Shown here: positions 45,693 through 54,878 of the stretch, piece by piece
Layout of the letters: each line of letters starts with the position of its first letter
How positions within the stretch are numbered: the stretch's first letter is position 1
Origin: Euhalothece natronophila Z-M001
Lineage (GTDB): Bacteria > Cyanobacteriota > Cyanobacteriia > Cyanobacteriales > Rubidibacteraceae
Direction: 5' to 3'
Assembly: GCF_007904085.1 (NCBI RefSeq)
Contig: NZ_CP042326.1
Location: forward strand, 1,860,001-1,924,000
Length of the DNA: 64,000 nucleotides
Program-made: the position numbers and the translations under genes
The notes under the pieces: generated by a model
What the model saw: the letters and a program-made list of their open reading frames with translations, nothing else
Database searches by the model: none
Told to the model about the DNA's origin: nothing

Positions 45693-46046
45693 TTACCCCT
45701 GTTGCTCTAGATACTGTGTCACATCTTCTACTAAGCGAGTTAATTCTGCTTCTGTCGTGAGTCGGATTCGTTCATCACGCACGGTTACTAAAACTTTAGC
45801 AGCAAAGGGAGTGGGATAGATATTAGGATTACAAAATACCTCTAGGAAAACTTCTCCTGTATGCTGATACTCAGTGGGAGATTGAGGTTTTGGTTTATCC
45901 CCAGCGTTAACAGCTTGAGTTGTCACTTTAAATTTTGCCATTAAATCCGATAAGGCTTGTTTTAACTCTCGTGCAGCTTCAGGGGTAAAGTTGAAGCGAA
46001 CTGATCCTTGATCAACATTTAGGGTAAATTGGGAGGAGGCACTCAT
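45693..46046 (-). CDS. Conserved cyanobacterial hypothetical protein
   Basis: A 117-residue soluble protein, MSASSQFTLNVDQGSVRFNF at the start. It has a helical AARELKQALSDLMAKF segment and beta-rich middle (GEVFLEVFCNPNIYPTPFAAKVLVTVRDERIRL), ending in a helix (LTRLVEDVTQYLEQQ). No signal or membrane segment. Function unknown. It is the first gene of a two-gene unit with the coiled-coil gene at 45300; both may act together. Confidence 0.72.
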   Translation of the reverse strand: MSASSQFTLNVDQGSVRFNFTPEAARELKQALSDLMAKFKVTTQAVNAGDKPKPQSPTEYQHTGEVFLEVFCNPNIYPTPFAAKVLVTVRDERIRLTTEAELTRLVEDVTQYLEQQG

Positions 46047-46199
46047 TAGTTAGTAAAAATTTGCAGAGTTTATAGCAGTCCTTGATTATTTAATCATTAT
46101 TGCTTAGGGGAAGCAATAGGTTAAGTTTTACAGTTTACAGAAATTAACCCACCTTCTGCACCATTAACTGTCATCCGTTTCTACTCGCTTTGCTATAGC

Positions 46200-46445
46200 T
46201 TAAATATTAAGGCTTTTATGAAAAAACTGAATCAATTGTTGTAACTTAATTTCCCGACTCCAAGCAGTATTTAACTATCCTTTCGGATCAAGAGGACGAC
46301 AATAAGTAGCAATAGCTTCTAGAACACTTGTTTTTCCAGAATTATTTGCTCCCACTAACAAATTAATTGTTCCGAGATTAGACATTTCTAAGTTTTTTAA
46401 TCCTCGGAATTGCTGAATCATCAAGTGTTCTAAATTTCTAGTCAT
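46200..46445 (-). pseudogene. Remnant of an AAA/OLD-type ATPase gene
   Basis: The ATG at 46445 overlaps the aspS stop (ATGA). The frame reads through a RecF/OLD-like N-terminus: LEHLMIQQFRGLKNLEM, then Walker A GANNSGKTSVLEAI, up to a TAG at 46275. Beyond the TAG the same frame goes on with LNTAWSREIKLQQLIQFFHK to TAA at 46200. The TAG stands where a Trp (TGG) would fit, so this is a nonsense mutation in an already truncated gene. Walker B and the rest are absent. Confidence 0.78.
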
Positions 46446-48235
46446 GACTCTTCCTCGGGGTTATAAGTCGAAGCAACATATAATTCTTTTAATTGTTTTT
46501 CATCAACAAATCCAGGGGCTTCAGTTAATAGACAACTGGCTTGCTGTGTCTTTGGAAATGCAATGACATCACGAATGGAATCCTCACCAGCGAGTAACAT
46601 TACCAGCCGATCTAAGCCATAGGCAATTCCGCCATGGGGTGGCGTTCCATAATCAAATGCTTCTAAAAGAAAACCAAATTTCTCTTCTGCTTCTTCTGGG
46701 GATAGTCCGATCGCGCTGAAGACTTTTTGTTGCGTTTCCCGTTCATAAATCCGCAAACTGCCTCCACCGATTTCAATGCCATTATAAACTAAATCATAGG
46801 CTTGAGCGCGAGCCGTTTTGATATCATCTAAATCGTCAGGATTTGGTGCAGTAAAGGGGTGATGTAAGGCTTCTAAACGTTTCTCGTCGGGATTCCATTC
46901 AAACATGGGGAAATCAGTTACCCACAATAAATTAATTGCCGTTTCATCAATTAAATCCAGTTCTTCTCCTAATACTTGACGTACCCGATCTAAGGATTTA
47001 TTAACCGTAATAGTATCCCCTGCACCAAATAATAATAAATGCCCAGGTTCTGCGCCCGTTCGCCGTAATAATTCTTGCTTTTGTTCCTCAGTTAAATTAT
47101 CTTTAATTGCGCCGATGGTGTCGATTTCCATATCCTCTCGCACCCGTACATAGGCTAATCCTTTTGCCCCTGCTGTTGCGGCTTCTTTAAATAAATCTCC
47201 ACCTGGTTTAATGCGAACATTGGAGATTTTTTCATTTCCCCCTGGAATTGGTAAAACTTTCACTAAGCCACCACTTTTTACTGCTCCAGAAAATACTTTA
47301 AACCCAGAATCTTTAACAATATCAGAAACTTCCACTAATTCTAAACCAAAACGAGTATCAGGGCGATCGCTGCCATATTTCGCCATGGCTTCATTATAGG
47401 TTAAACGGGGAAAGGGACGCGGTAAATCAATCCCTTTTACAGTTTTAAAAATATGACAAATTAGCCGTTCATTGAGTTCTAAAATCTCATCTTCTGATAA
47501 GAAACTCATCTCCATATCGAGTTGAGTAAATTCTGGCTGCCGATCTGCCCGTAAATCTTCATCACGGAAACAACGGGCGATTTGATAATAACGATCAAAC
47601 CCCGAAACCATTAGTAACTGCTTAAATAATTGCGGTGACTGCGGAAGGGCAAACCATTCTCCAGGATTGACACGGGAGGGAACTAAATAGTCTCTTGCGC
47701 CTTCAGGAGTAGAACGGGTAAGAATGGGGGTTTCAACTTCAGTAAAGTCTTCTTCATCTTCTAAGAAGCGACGAATGGCTTTAACGACTTGGTGACGGAG
47801 ATGGAGGTTTTGGTTTAATCGATCGCGCCGCAAGTCTAAATAGCGATATTTGAGGCGAATATTCTCTCTAACCGTATCAGCTTCATCACTGGAAATCTGA
47901 AAGGGAAGCTGTTTCCGCACAGCATTAAGAACATCAATTTCATCGGCGTAAACTTCTACCTCGCCTGTGGGAATATTCGGATTAAGGGACTCTTCTGGGC
48001 GTTGACTGACTCGACCAGTAATTTTGATAACATACTCATTACGGATATTTTCTGCTTGGGGATAGGATTTGGGGGTACGTTCAGGATCACTAACCACTTG
48101 AATTGTACCCGCGCGATCGCGCACATCAAGAAAAACCACTCCCCCATGATCACGACGGCGATCCACCCAACCATATAGGGTAACTGTTTCGTTAATGTTT
48201 GAACTTCGTAAGTCTCCGCAATAGTATGTCCGCAT
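46442..48235 (-). CDS. aspS: Aspartyl-tRNA synthetase
   Basis: A 597-residue class II synthetase. The N-terminal OB-fold anticodon domain ([31 protein letters not shown]) is followed by the catalytic core with motif 2 [23 protein letters not shown]. The bacterial GAD insertion covers about residues 285-420, and motif 3 is [16 protein letters not shown] chose ATG 48235 ([10 protein letters not shown]), the normal start; 16 upstream codons are not family-like. Whether it is discriminating (Asp only) is not decided by eye. Confidence 0.96.
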   Translation of the reverse strand: MRTYYCGDLRSSNINETVTLYGWVDRRRDHGGVVFLDVRDRAGTIQVVSDPERTPKSYPQAENIRNEYVIKITGRVSQRPEESLNPNIPTGEVEVYADEIDVLNAVRKQLPFQISSDEADTVRENIRLKYRYLDLRRDRLNQNLHLRHQVVKAIRRFLEDEEDFTEVETPILTRSTPEGARDYLVPSRVNPGEWFALPQSPQLFKQLLMVSGFDRYYQIARCFRDEDLRADRQPEFTQLDMEMSFLSEDEILELNERLICHIFKTVKGIDLPRPFPRLTYNEAMAKYGSDRPDTRFGLELVEVSDIVKDSGFKVFSGAVKSGGLVKVLPIPGGNEKISNVRIKPGGDLFKEAATAGAKGLAYVRVREDMEIDTIGAIKDNLTEEQKQELLRRTGAEPGHLLLFGAGDTITVNKSLDRVRQVLGEELDLIDETAINLLWVTDFPMFEWNPDEKRLEALHHPFTAPNPDDLDDIKTARAQAYDLVYNGIEIGGGSLRIYERETQQKVFSAIGLSPEEAEEKFGFLLEAFDYGTPPHGGIAYGLDRLVMLLAGEDSIRDVIAFPKTQQASCLLTEAPGFVDEKQLKELYVASTYNPEEES

Positions 48236-48399
48236 TTTTGTTATTCGTTTATTTTCAGTGATTGACTGGAACTTGTCCACCAAGGTAGTTATCGTACCTC
48301 ATTGCCATTGGAAAATGCTACATTTTAAGCTATGGGCTTCATGGACAATTACAGCATTTAAGCGCGATCGTGCAACTTGAACAGAGTCTCATCGCATTA

Positions 48400-48798
48400 T
48401 TAGGTCAATTCTGTAAAGGTTAATAAATTTTGAGATTGAGTAAAACACACCTTAAACTGGTCAAAAACATCAGCTTTTCCTAAGATATTGAAATTAACAT
48501 TTAACTGTTTAGAAAATCCAACTCGACAAGGAAACTGAAGACTTCCCAATTGAATAGGTAGCTGGTGTAAATAAATAGAAATCAAACTGCCATCTCCTAC
48601 CCGTAAATATGTCCGTTGCCCTTGACGATAATCAAATCCAATATTTTCTGCAATCTCCGCTTCAAGAATTGTGTATTCAGCACCAGAATCGACATAGACT
48701 TCTATCGGATACCAAAAATTAGGGAATTTAATGCCAATGGGAATAATAGGCTGATAGCTTCCCCGAATCAATTTATAAAAAAAGCGATTAACTGTCAT
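48400..48798 (-). CDS. Retropepsin-like aspartic protease-fold protein
   Basis: A 132-residue protein with the catalytic-type motif VYVDSGAEYTILEAEIAENIG, as in retroviral-type aspartic proteases (D-S-G-A). A second conserved part is FNILGKADVFDQFKVCF. I chose ATG 48798 (MTVNRFFYKLIRGSYQP). It lies one base after the stop of the DUF5678 gene. Such pairs are frequent in cyanobacteria; the function is unknown. Confidence 0.75.
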   Translation of the reverse strand: MTVNRFFYKLIRGSYQPIIPIGIKFPNFWYPIEVYVDSGAEYTILEAEIAENIGFDYRQGQRTYLRVGDGSLISIYLHQLPIQLGSLQFPCRVGFSKQLNVNFNILGKADVFDQFKVCFTQSQNLLTFTELT

Positions 48799-48799
48799 T

Positions 48800-49054
48800 T
48801 TAAATGAGTAGTTCTTGAAGATCATCGGGGTAAGGAACACGAATTGCTAAAGGCATCCAATCGCGATTTTGTTTCTGAAATGGCGCATAAACTTCTTGAT
48901 AAGTATCTCCTACTGCAACCACTTCACCATCCAACACAGCAACAATTTTTCCTGGATATTTCTCAATCAGTTGGTCTAAATTTTCAGCAAGCCATTGATC
49001 ATGTTTTTGTAGAATATTTGCTCCTTTTTGTACATCTTGGTGTTTAGAATTCAT
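48800..49054 (-). CDS. DUF5678 domain-containing protein
   Basis: An 84-residue protein, with the DUF5678 core WLAENLDQLIEKYPGKIVAVLDGEVVAVGDTYQEVY. I recognise the domain but not a function. It begins MNSKHQDVQKGANILQ with GGAAAAAA upstream. It is the first gene of a pair with the retropepsin-like gene. A protease/substrate or regulator relation is conceivable but not shown. Confidence 0.78.
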   Translation of the reverse strand: MNSKHQDVQKGANILQKHDQWLAENLDQLIEKYPGKIVAVLDGEVVAVGDTYQEVYAPFQKQNRDWMPLAIRVPYPDDLQELLI

Positions 49055-49105
49055 TATTTTTTCCTTGTGATACTAAATCAGCAATATTATAGCTTAAAGA
49101 GTTAA

Positions 49106-49372
49106 TTAGTCTTCTTCTGGTAAATCAGAAATTTTCGTAAAGGCTTCTAGCATTACTTCTTGACGGGCTAAAACTTGATTAATTTGATGAGAGTGTTGGT
49201 AATAATTTTTCCGAACTTCATCTCTTAAATTATCAATATCTTCACTCAAGCGATCAAATCCTTCGGAAACATGACCTCCCGGTTCAATATCAACTTTTAG
49301 GGCTTTTACATCCTCATAAAGCCTTTGCATTTCCCGTTTAAGTTCATTAATTTTTTTATTGGTATCTGTCAT
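49106..49372 (-). CDS. Small coiled-coil hypothetical protein
   Basis: An 88-residue all-helical protein with heptad-like spacing (KKINELKREMQRLYEDVKALK, then SEDIDNLRDEVRKNYYQHSHQINQVLARQEVML). I chose ATG 49372 (MTDTNKK) because it overlaps the nadB stop as ATGA, a standard coupling; a start 4 codons earlier is possible. No family recognised. It is probably cotranscribed with nadB. Confidence 0.65.
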   Translation of the reverse strand: MTDTNKKINELKREMQRLYEDVKALKVDIEPGGHVSEGFDRLSEDIDNLRDEVRKNYYQHSHQINQVLARQEVMLEAFTKISDLPEED

Positions 49373-51000
49373 GTTGTCCACCAAGTCTCATTTTGAATTA
49401 AAGTATGAACTTGCCACTGAGAGCGCGATCGCGGATAATCAGACCGAAAATGTCCGCCGCGACTTTCCCGACGAAATAAAGCACTTTTCAGCACTAAATA
49501 TGCCACATCCAATAGATTAAACGTTTCTCCTGCACAACGCAATTGTTTTTCCGCCTCTGCATCCTTGAGTTGAATGGACTGGGGTAACATTTCCCCAAAG
49601 AAAAACTGAGTTACTTCAAAATTAGCAGTTTCCTTTCGCCATTGTTCTACTTGCGCCAACCCTTTTGCTAAATCTTCCTCATTACGAGAAATCCCAGCAC
49701 TTTCCCACATTAGCACCCGTAATTCTTCCCGTAACCCCTGTAAATAAGCAAATTCCTGTTCCCAGTTTCCTGTTTCTTCTAAGGATATGGTTTCAGCAAG
49801 GGGCGTTTCTGGTAATGTTTCTACCTGCATCTCCTTAAACTGCTGTCCAAACACCAAACATTCTAATAGAGAATTACTTGCCAAACGATTTGCCCCATGA
49901 ACCCCTGTATTAGCAGTTTCTCCCACTGCATATAGCCCTGAAATAGAGGTGGCACTATTGATATCTACCGCTACCCCTCCCATCCAATAATGGGCTGCTG
50001 GGGCAACTGGAATGGGCTGTGAAAATACATCAATCCCATGAGACTGACACACGTTAATGATATTAGGAAAACGGTAAGCAATGCGTTCAGGGGGAATGGG
50101 GCGTAAATCGAGATAAACCTTGTCATGAGCAGGATCATCGCTGGTTTTATGGAGATGATGATAAATCGCACGGCTGACCACATCTCGGGGGGCTAATTCC
50201 CCATTAGAATGATACTCAAATGCAAACCGATCGCCGTTTTCATCAACTAAATGCGCTCCCTCTCCTCGTACTGCTTCCGAAATTAAAAAATGTGGCGCAC
50301 CAGGCTTGGTTAAAGCTGTGGGATGGAACTGAAAAAATTCGACATCTCTGAGTAACGCCCCCACTCGCCACGCTAATGCAACGCCATCTCCTGTGCTAAC
50401 GGTGGGATTCGTGGTTTGCGCGAAAACTTGTCCACCGCCTCCTGTGGCTAACATGACTACTGAGGCTTTCACAGATTGAATTTTACACTTGTGTAGAAGA
50501 CGAACTCCTTGGCAATGTTGAGTTTCGGAATTGATATCTAGTTGGAGAACACAGGCTTGAGGAATGACGGTGATATTCTCCCGAGTTAACACTTTTTCTG
50601 TAAGTGTATTGACAATTGCGCGTCCTGTTGTATCAGCCGCATGAAGTACACGGGGATGAGAATGAGCCGCTTCTAGGGTCATTGCTAACTCTTCCCCTTG
50701 GCGATCAAATTTTACCCCTAATTCTACTAAGGTTTTAATACTGGTGGAGGCGTTTTCCACTAGAAACCTTACTGCTTCTGGAATGCAAAGCCCTGCCCCT
50801 GCTTTCAGGGTATCCTGATAATGATTTTCAGGGGAATCCCCAGGCGCGATCGCGGCAGCTATTCCTCCTTGCGCCCAATCACTTGCGCCAATCTTTAAAT
50901 CATCCTTACTGACAATCGCCACTTGCAAATGTTCAGGAAAACATAATGCTGTATAAAGCCCAGCCGCCCCTGCACCAACAATAATAATATCAAACTGCAT
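49369..51000 (-). CDS. nadB: L-aspartate oxidase
   Basis: A 543-residue flavoprotein, the first step of de novo NAD synthesis (aspartate to iminoaspartate). FAD-binding IIVGAGAAGLYTALCFP is at the N-terminus. ASDWAQGGIAAAI, HPRVLHAADTTGRAIV, FQFHPTAL and YWMGGVAVDINSATSISGLYAVGE follow in order. The last includes the conserved substrate region. The C-terminal helical domain (about 425-543) is intact. Length is normal. Confidence 0.95.
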   Translation of the reverse strand: MQFDIIIVGAGAAGLYTALCFPEHLQVAIVSKDDLKIGASDWAQGGIAAAIAPGDSPENHYQDTLKAGAGLCIPEAVRFLVENASTSIKTLVELGVKFDRQGEELAMTLEAAHSHPRVLHAADTTGRAIVNTLTEKVLTRENITVIPQACVLQLDINSETQHCQGVRLLHKCKIQSVKASVVMLATGGGGQVFAQTTNPTVSTGDGVALAWRVGALLRDVEFFQFHPTALTKPGAPHFLISEAVRGEGAHLVDENGDRFAFEYHSNGELAPRDVVSRAIYHHLHKTSDDPAHDKVYLDLRPIPPERIAYRFPNIINVCQSHGIDVFSQPIPVAPAAHYWMGGVAVDINSATSISGLYAVGETANTGVHGANRLASNSLLECLVFGQQFKEMQVETLPETPLAETISLEETGNWEQEFAYLQGLREELRVLMWESAGISRNEEDLAKGLAQVEQWRKETANFEVTQFFFGEMLPQSIQLKDAEAEKQLRCAGETFNLLDVAYLVLKSALFRRESRGGHFRSDYPRSRSQWQVHTLIQNETWWTT

Positions 51001-51072
51001 TTGTGGGAGAATCCCTAAACCAACTGCTTAAACCAACAGTATAGCTAATCTTCTCATGATTTCGACGAGAGG

Positions 51073-51837
51073 TTAACGCTGGTTGGTAAGACGCTTCCAA
51101 GCCTTATCCAGTGCCTTTTTCATGCGATTTCCAGCCCGAGTTACCCAATGTTGTAAATCTTGCCATTGATCTTGGAGAAAGTCGGTTGCTTCTTGGACAG
51201 CATTTTTGTCATGTTTTCCAGAGGCACTGAGTTCATCACTGACTTGTTTAACTTTTACCCGAACCGTCTCTGGGGAATCATCGGGAGAGATTAAAGATTG
51301 GGCGCGACTCAATATCTGCTTGACCGCATTTCTTACCTGTTGGGATTTTTCACTTAAAAAGCCTTGTAATCCTTCTTTTTCAGTTTTCAGACGATCTTTG
51401 GCTTCATCTTTAATTACTACCACATCAGCATCAATGGTTTTCACGTCATCAGGAAATAGCACAGCGCGACCACCAAAAGGAGTGGCAATGTCACCGCTTA
51501 AAACATAGGCAACAATATCACCGGTTTCCCAATCAAATAAGAAATCTTCGATCCAACCTATAGGATCATGACCCCGTTGGGTACGAACTGCCATCCGATT
51601 TAGCTGACTGAGAGGATCATTAGGACTGTTTATCCCAGTAAAGGAGTAGGTTAATACACCATCTGATCCGACTGTTGCTACTTCATCTATCGGGAAATAT
51701 CCCTCATCACTACTGACATAAGAAACTCGACCTGAGGAATCAACCCAAACTTCTTCAACCTTGCCATAGCCTTTAGCAGTATTACGATCCATAGTAGTCA
51801 GTCCGATCATTTGACTGCGACGAATAACATTAAGCAT
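51073..51837 (-). CDS. PRC-barrel domain protein
   Basis: A 254-residue protein with two PRC-barrel-like parts: MLNVIRRSQMIGLTTMDRNTAKGYGKVEEVWVD (about 1-70) and RTQRGHDPIGWIEDFLFDWETGDIVAYVLSG (about 85-140). The C-terminal 110 residues are helical and charged, with YtjA/CsbD-like spacing (VKQVSDELSASGKHDKNAVQEATDFL). PRC barrels occur in ribosome-maturation and photosynthetic reaction-centre proteins. The specific role is unknown. It lies alone between nadB and a repeat region. Confidence 0.82.
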   Translation of the reverse strand: MLNVIRRSQMIGLTTMDRNTAKGYGKVEEVWVDSSGRVSYVSSDEGYFPIDEVATVGSDGVLTYSFTGINSPNDPLSQLNRMAVRTQRGHDPIGWIEDFLFDWETGDIVAYVLSGDIATPFGGRAVLFPDDVKTIDADVVVIKDEAKDRLKTEKEGLQGFLSEKSQQVRNAVKQILSRAQSLISPDDSPETVRVKVKQVSDELSASGKHDKNAVQEATDFLQDQWQDLQHWVTRAGNRMKKALDKAWKRLTNQR

Positions 51838-51965
51838 TCTTTCTCACCTCCTCTCGCTGTTGGTGATCTTGTCTAACTACTTTGATCTTAGAAAGAAATT
51901 TCCTTACGCCTCTAGGGGGAATTCCCTCCCAAAGAGTAAGCATGACCGAACCTACCTATTTAATA

Positions 51966-52042
51966 AATTAGTCATTCGTCATTGGTTTACAAACAACAAA
52001 GGACAAAGGACAAAAGTCTCAATAAGCGTGAAAACTGCTACA
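51966..52042 (+). repeat. Copy of the composite repeat before dam
   Basis: TTAGTCATTCGTCATTGGTTT is reduced to two units here, then ACAAACAACAAAGGACAAAGG, then CTCAATAAGCGTGAAAACTG CTA. This has the same three modules as the 35090 copy, with the AAGCGTGAAAACTGCTA end exactly shared. Confidence 0.7.
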
Positions 52043-52043
52043 T

Positions 52044-52961
52044 TTAATAATTTGTAATCAATATTTCATTAATTTGACCACGCTTACTACCTTTACTATT
52101 AATATTACGTCTGGCTTGCACTCGTTTAATTTGATAACCTTGATAAGCCTCTTCAAAGAAGGTATCATTAGGGTCTTCATTTTTGGGATCAGAATTACTT
52201 AACATCAATTTTGCCCCTTTGCGATCTAGTCGTTGAAAAAAATCTCGGAGTCTTAATTGATCTTGATCTTTAAATATTTGCGCCGAGTAAGCATTAAAAT
52301 TCGAGGTTTTGCTAATGGGTCGATAGGGCGGATCAAAGTAAACGAAAGATTCCTTATTAACAAATTTTTGACACTGGCTAAAGTCTCCTCTTTGAATCTC
52401 AGTTTTTTCTAATACTTGTGCTAATAATTTTAAATTTTCTTCGTCACAAATTCTAGGGTTTTTGTATCTGCCAAAAGGAACATTAAATTCTCCCTTTGAG
52501 TTTACCCGAAAGAGTCCATTGAAACAAGTACGGTTAAGGAAAATTAGCTGAGAAGTCCTGTTTAACCAACTTTTACTATAAATATCAAAATTAATTTCTT
52601 TGCGCTGTTGATTATAATGAGAACGAATTTTATAAAAGTATTTCTTTCTCTCTTCTTCTGATAAAGTTAAATAATTGGCTTGAATTTCTTTTAAAAGAAT
52701 AATTAATTCTTCTACATTTTTTTGAATGGTTTGATAGGCAAGAATTAACTCAGGATTAACATCGCAAATAAAGTATTCTGAGATGGGATAAGCACTGGCA
52801 ATATATAAAAAAACTGCTCCTCCGCCGACAAAGGGTTCAATGTATCGTTTAATGAGACCTTCCTTAAGGGCTTGGGGAAAAAATGGCTCAATTTGAGTTA
52901 AGAGTTGGCTTTTTCCTCCTGCCCATTTCAGGAAAGGTTGGGCTACTTTGGCATTTGTCAT
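52044..52961 (-). CDS. dam: Dam-type DNA adenine methylase
   Basis: A 305-residue N6-adenine methyltransferase of the D12/alpha class. SAM motif FLKWAGGKSQLL is near the N-terminus, the FVGGGAVFLY motif I follows, and the catalytic DPPY is in VYFDPPYRPISKTSNF. The TSQLIFLNRTCFNGLFRVN region belongs to the target-recognition part. Likely target GATC, the core of HIP1. No restriction enzyme gene lies beside it, so it is a solitary methylase. It is 5 bases after the hflX stop. Confidence 0.92.
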   Translation of the reverse strand: MTNAKVAQPFLKWAGGKSQLLTQIEPFFPQALKEGLIKRYIEPFVGGGAVFLYIASAYPISEYFICDVNPELILAYQTIQKNVEELIILLKEIQANYLTLSEEERKKYFYKIRSHYNQQRKEINFDIYSKSWLNRTSQLIFLNRTCFNGLFRVNSKGEFNVPFGRYKNPRICDEENLKLLAQVLEKTEIQRGDFSQCQKFVNKESFVYFDPPYRPISKTSNFNAYSAQIFKDQDQLRLRDFFQRLDRKGAKLMLSNSDPKNEDPNDTFFEEAYQGYQIKRVQARRNINSKGSKRGQINEILITNY

Positions 52962-52966
52962 TCGGA

Positions 52967-54655
52967 TTAACAGTGGGAAATCATCATCCCGATTTTTTCT
53001 CGTAATGTTTCTAATCCTAACCGTTTTTGAGCGGAAATAAACACTGAATCAGGATAATTTTTCTTGGCTTCGGCTAAGGTATCACTATCAACTTGGTCAA
53101 TTTTATTAAAGACTAATAAACTTTCTGGGGGAACTAAGGGTAGATCTGATAAGATATTGCTAACTGCTTGAATTTGGCTTTCCCACGCCTGATGAGATAA
53201 GTCAACTACGTGCAACATCGCATCGGCTTCGCTAACTTCTTCTAGGGTGGCGCGAAAAGCATCAATGAGAGAGGGGGGAAGTTCTTTAATAAACCCCACT
53301 GTATCTGTTAATAAAATTGTCTGTGAATCTCCATTGTGGGGAACGTTTAAGCGTCGAGTGGTGGGGTCAAGGGTGGCAAATAGCTGATCTTCTGCATAAA
53401 TATCGGAATTTGTCAAGTTATTAAGCAGTGTGGATTTTCCAGCATTGGTATAACCAACCACAGCAACCGTGGGGACTTCCTGTTTTTGACGCTGTTGGCG
53501 CATTCGAGATCGATGGGATTGCAGTTGGTTTACTTCCTGCTGTAGTCGGGAGACACGCTTTTGAATGCGACGGCGTTCGGTTTCTAACTTGGTTTCCCCG
53601 GGGCCACGAGTTCCAATTCCACCGCCAAGGCGAGACATGGCTTCTCCTTTTCCCACAAGGCGAGGAAGAAGATACTCTAACTGGGCAAGTTCTACTTGTA
53701 ATTTTCCAGCACGAGTGCGCGCTCTTTGGGCAAATATGTCTAAAATAAGTTCAGTGCGATCAATGACTCTGACCCCAATTTTTTGTTCTAAGTTTCGTGC
53801 TTGGGCAGGGGTTAAGTCTTGGTCAAAGGCGACTACACTTGCGCCTAATGTCTGTACCGCGATCGCGATTTCTTCCACTTTTCCCGCCCCAATAACGGTT
53901 TGAGGATGAGGACGACTTCTCCGTTGTTTAACCACTTCTAACACTTCCCCACCGGCGGTATCAACTAAACGGGTAACTTCTGCTAATCCATCTTGAAACT
54001 GTTGAGGAGAGATATCGGCAGTCATTAACCCGACAACCACCACCCGTTGATGAGAACTATCAACCTGTTGGGCGACATATTCCCGTTCAAATTCTTCTTC
54101 TAAGCCTTCGACTAAGTTTAAAAAATCCTGTTGCGTGAGGGCATCTAAACTTAAGGGAGGCGAAACCGTCCAATGTAACCCCTCCTCGCGATTGGGATCA
54201 GTTTCTGGGGTAAGATGGGCTAAGTAAGCAGATTCTACATAACCAGTTGCGCCACCGCCACGGCGTTGAAACCCACTCCCAGTTAGAGTAAGGGTAACAA
54301 GGAGATCAAGGCGTTGTAACACCATTGCTGTTAGGCTGGGCTGTTTAGGCGGTTCAGACTTTAAAGAAGTGGTAATACACCGAATCCCCGATAACCGTTT
54401 TGCGCCATAACGAGGGAGTTCTAAGGGAGGAATTTGGGTATCTCTTGGGTTTCCCACTCCCACACGAATCACTTGTCCGCGACGGTTAATATAAACGGAA
54501 ACCGATTGATTAATGTCAGTGCTAATGGCGGCTAATCGCTGGGCAAATTCAGGCGTGGTTGCGCGATCGCGCGGTTGCCCCTGATGATACAGCCGTTTCA
54601 GTTGCTTAATCTCACTGGCTTTTAGTCCTTTTAAGTTACCGTAGATCGTTTCGAT
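52967..54655 (-). CDS. hflX: GTPase HflX, with an apparent ATC start
   Basis: A GTPase that binds and splits stalled ribosomes. Domains: N-terminal nucleotide-binding region (VVVVGLMTADISPQQFQDGL), glycine-rich linker (RLGGGIGTRGPGETKLETERRRI), then the G domain with G1 GYTNAGKSTLLN, G3 DTVGF and G4 NKID. The first GTG (54472) would give 501 residues, but the frame is open and HflX-like for 61 more codons, beginning I-E-T-I-Y-G-N. There the codon matching the usual Met is ATC (54655), 10 bases after AGGAG. The full protein would be 562 residues. Confidence 0.85.
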   Translation of the reverse strand: METIYGNLKGLKASEIKQLKRLYHQGQPRDRATTPEFAQRLAAISTDINQSVSVYINRRGQVIRVGVGNPRDTQIPPLELPRYGAKRLSGIRCITTSLKSEPPKQPSLTAMVLQRLDLLVTLTLTGSGFQRRGGGATGYVESAYLAHLTPETDPNREEGLHWTVSPPLSLDALTQQDFLNLVEGLEEEFEREYVAQQVDSSHQRVVVVGLMTADISPQQFQDGLAEVTRLVDTAGGEVLEVVKQRRSRPHPQTVIGAGKVEEIAIAVQTLGASVVAFDQDLTPAQARNLEQKIGVRVIDRTELILDIFAQRARTRAGKLQVELAQLEYLLPRLVGKGEAMSRLGGGIGTRGPGETKLETERRRIQKRVSRLQQEVNQLQSHRSRMRQQRQKQEVPTVAVVGYTNAGKSTLLNNLTNSDIYAEDQLFATLDPTTRRLNVPHNGDSQTILLTDTVGFIKELPPSLIDAFRATLEEVSEADAMLHVVDLSHQAWESQIQAVSNILSDLPLVPPESLLVFNKIDQVDSDTLAEAKKNYPDSVFISAQKRLGLETLREKIGMMISHC

Positions 54656-54878
54656 AGAGATTCCTCTCCTGTTAACTCTTCCTAACCCTATTTTAGTGAA
54701 AATGTTTGTGAGTCTCTTGACCTTTAATCCAACTTTCTAGGAATACGGAAACACATTGTATAGTCATTCCAAATAAAAACCTACCGTAACCTAAGTTTTT
54801 GAAAATGGTATGGACACACAATCATTAAAAGTTTTTTACGGTACACTGAAAACTGTAAAGAAATGTTAAGTGACTTCT

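Noticed and set aside
48236-48399. Small gene between aspS and the retropepsin-like gene
   Set aside because: No frame with a ribosome site or recognisable protein; treated as intergenic.
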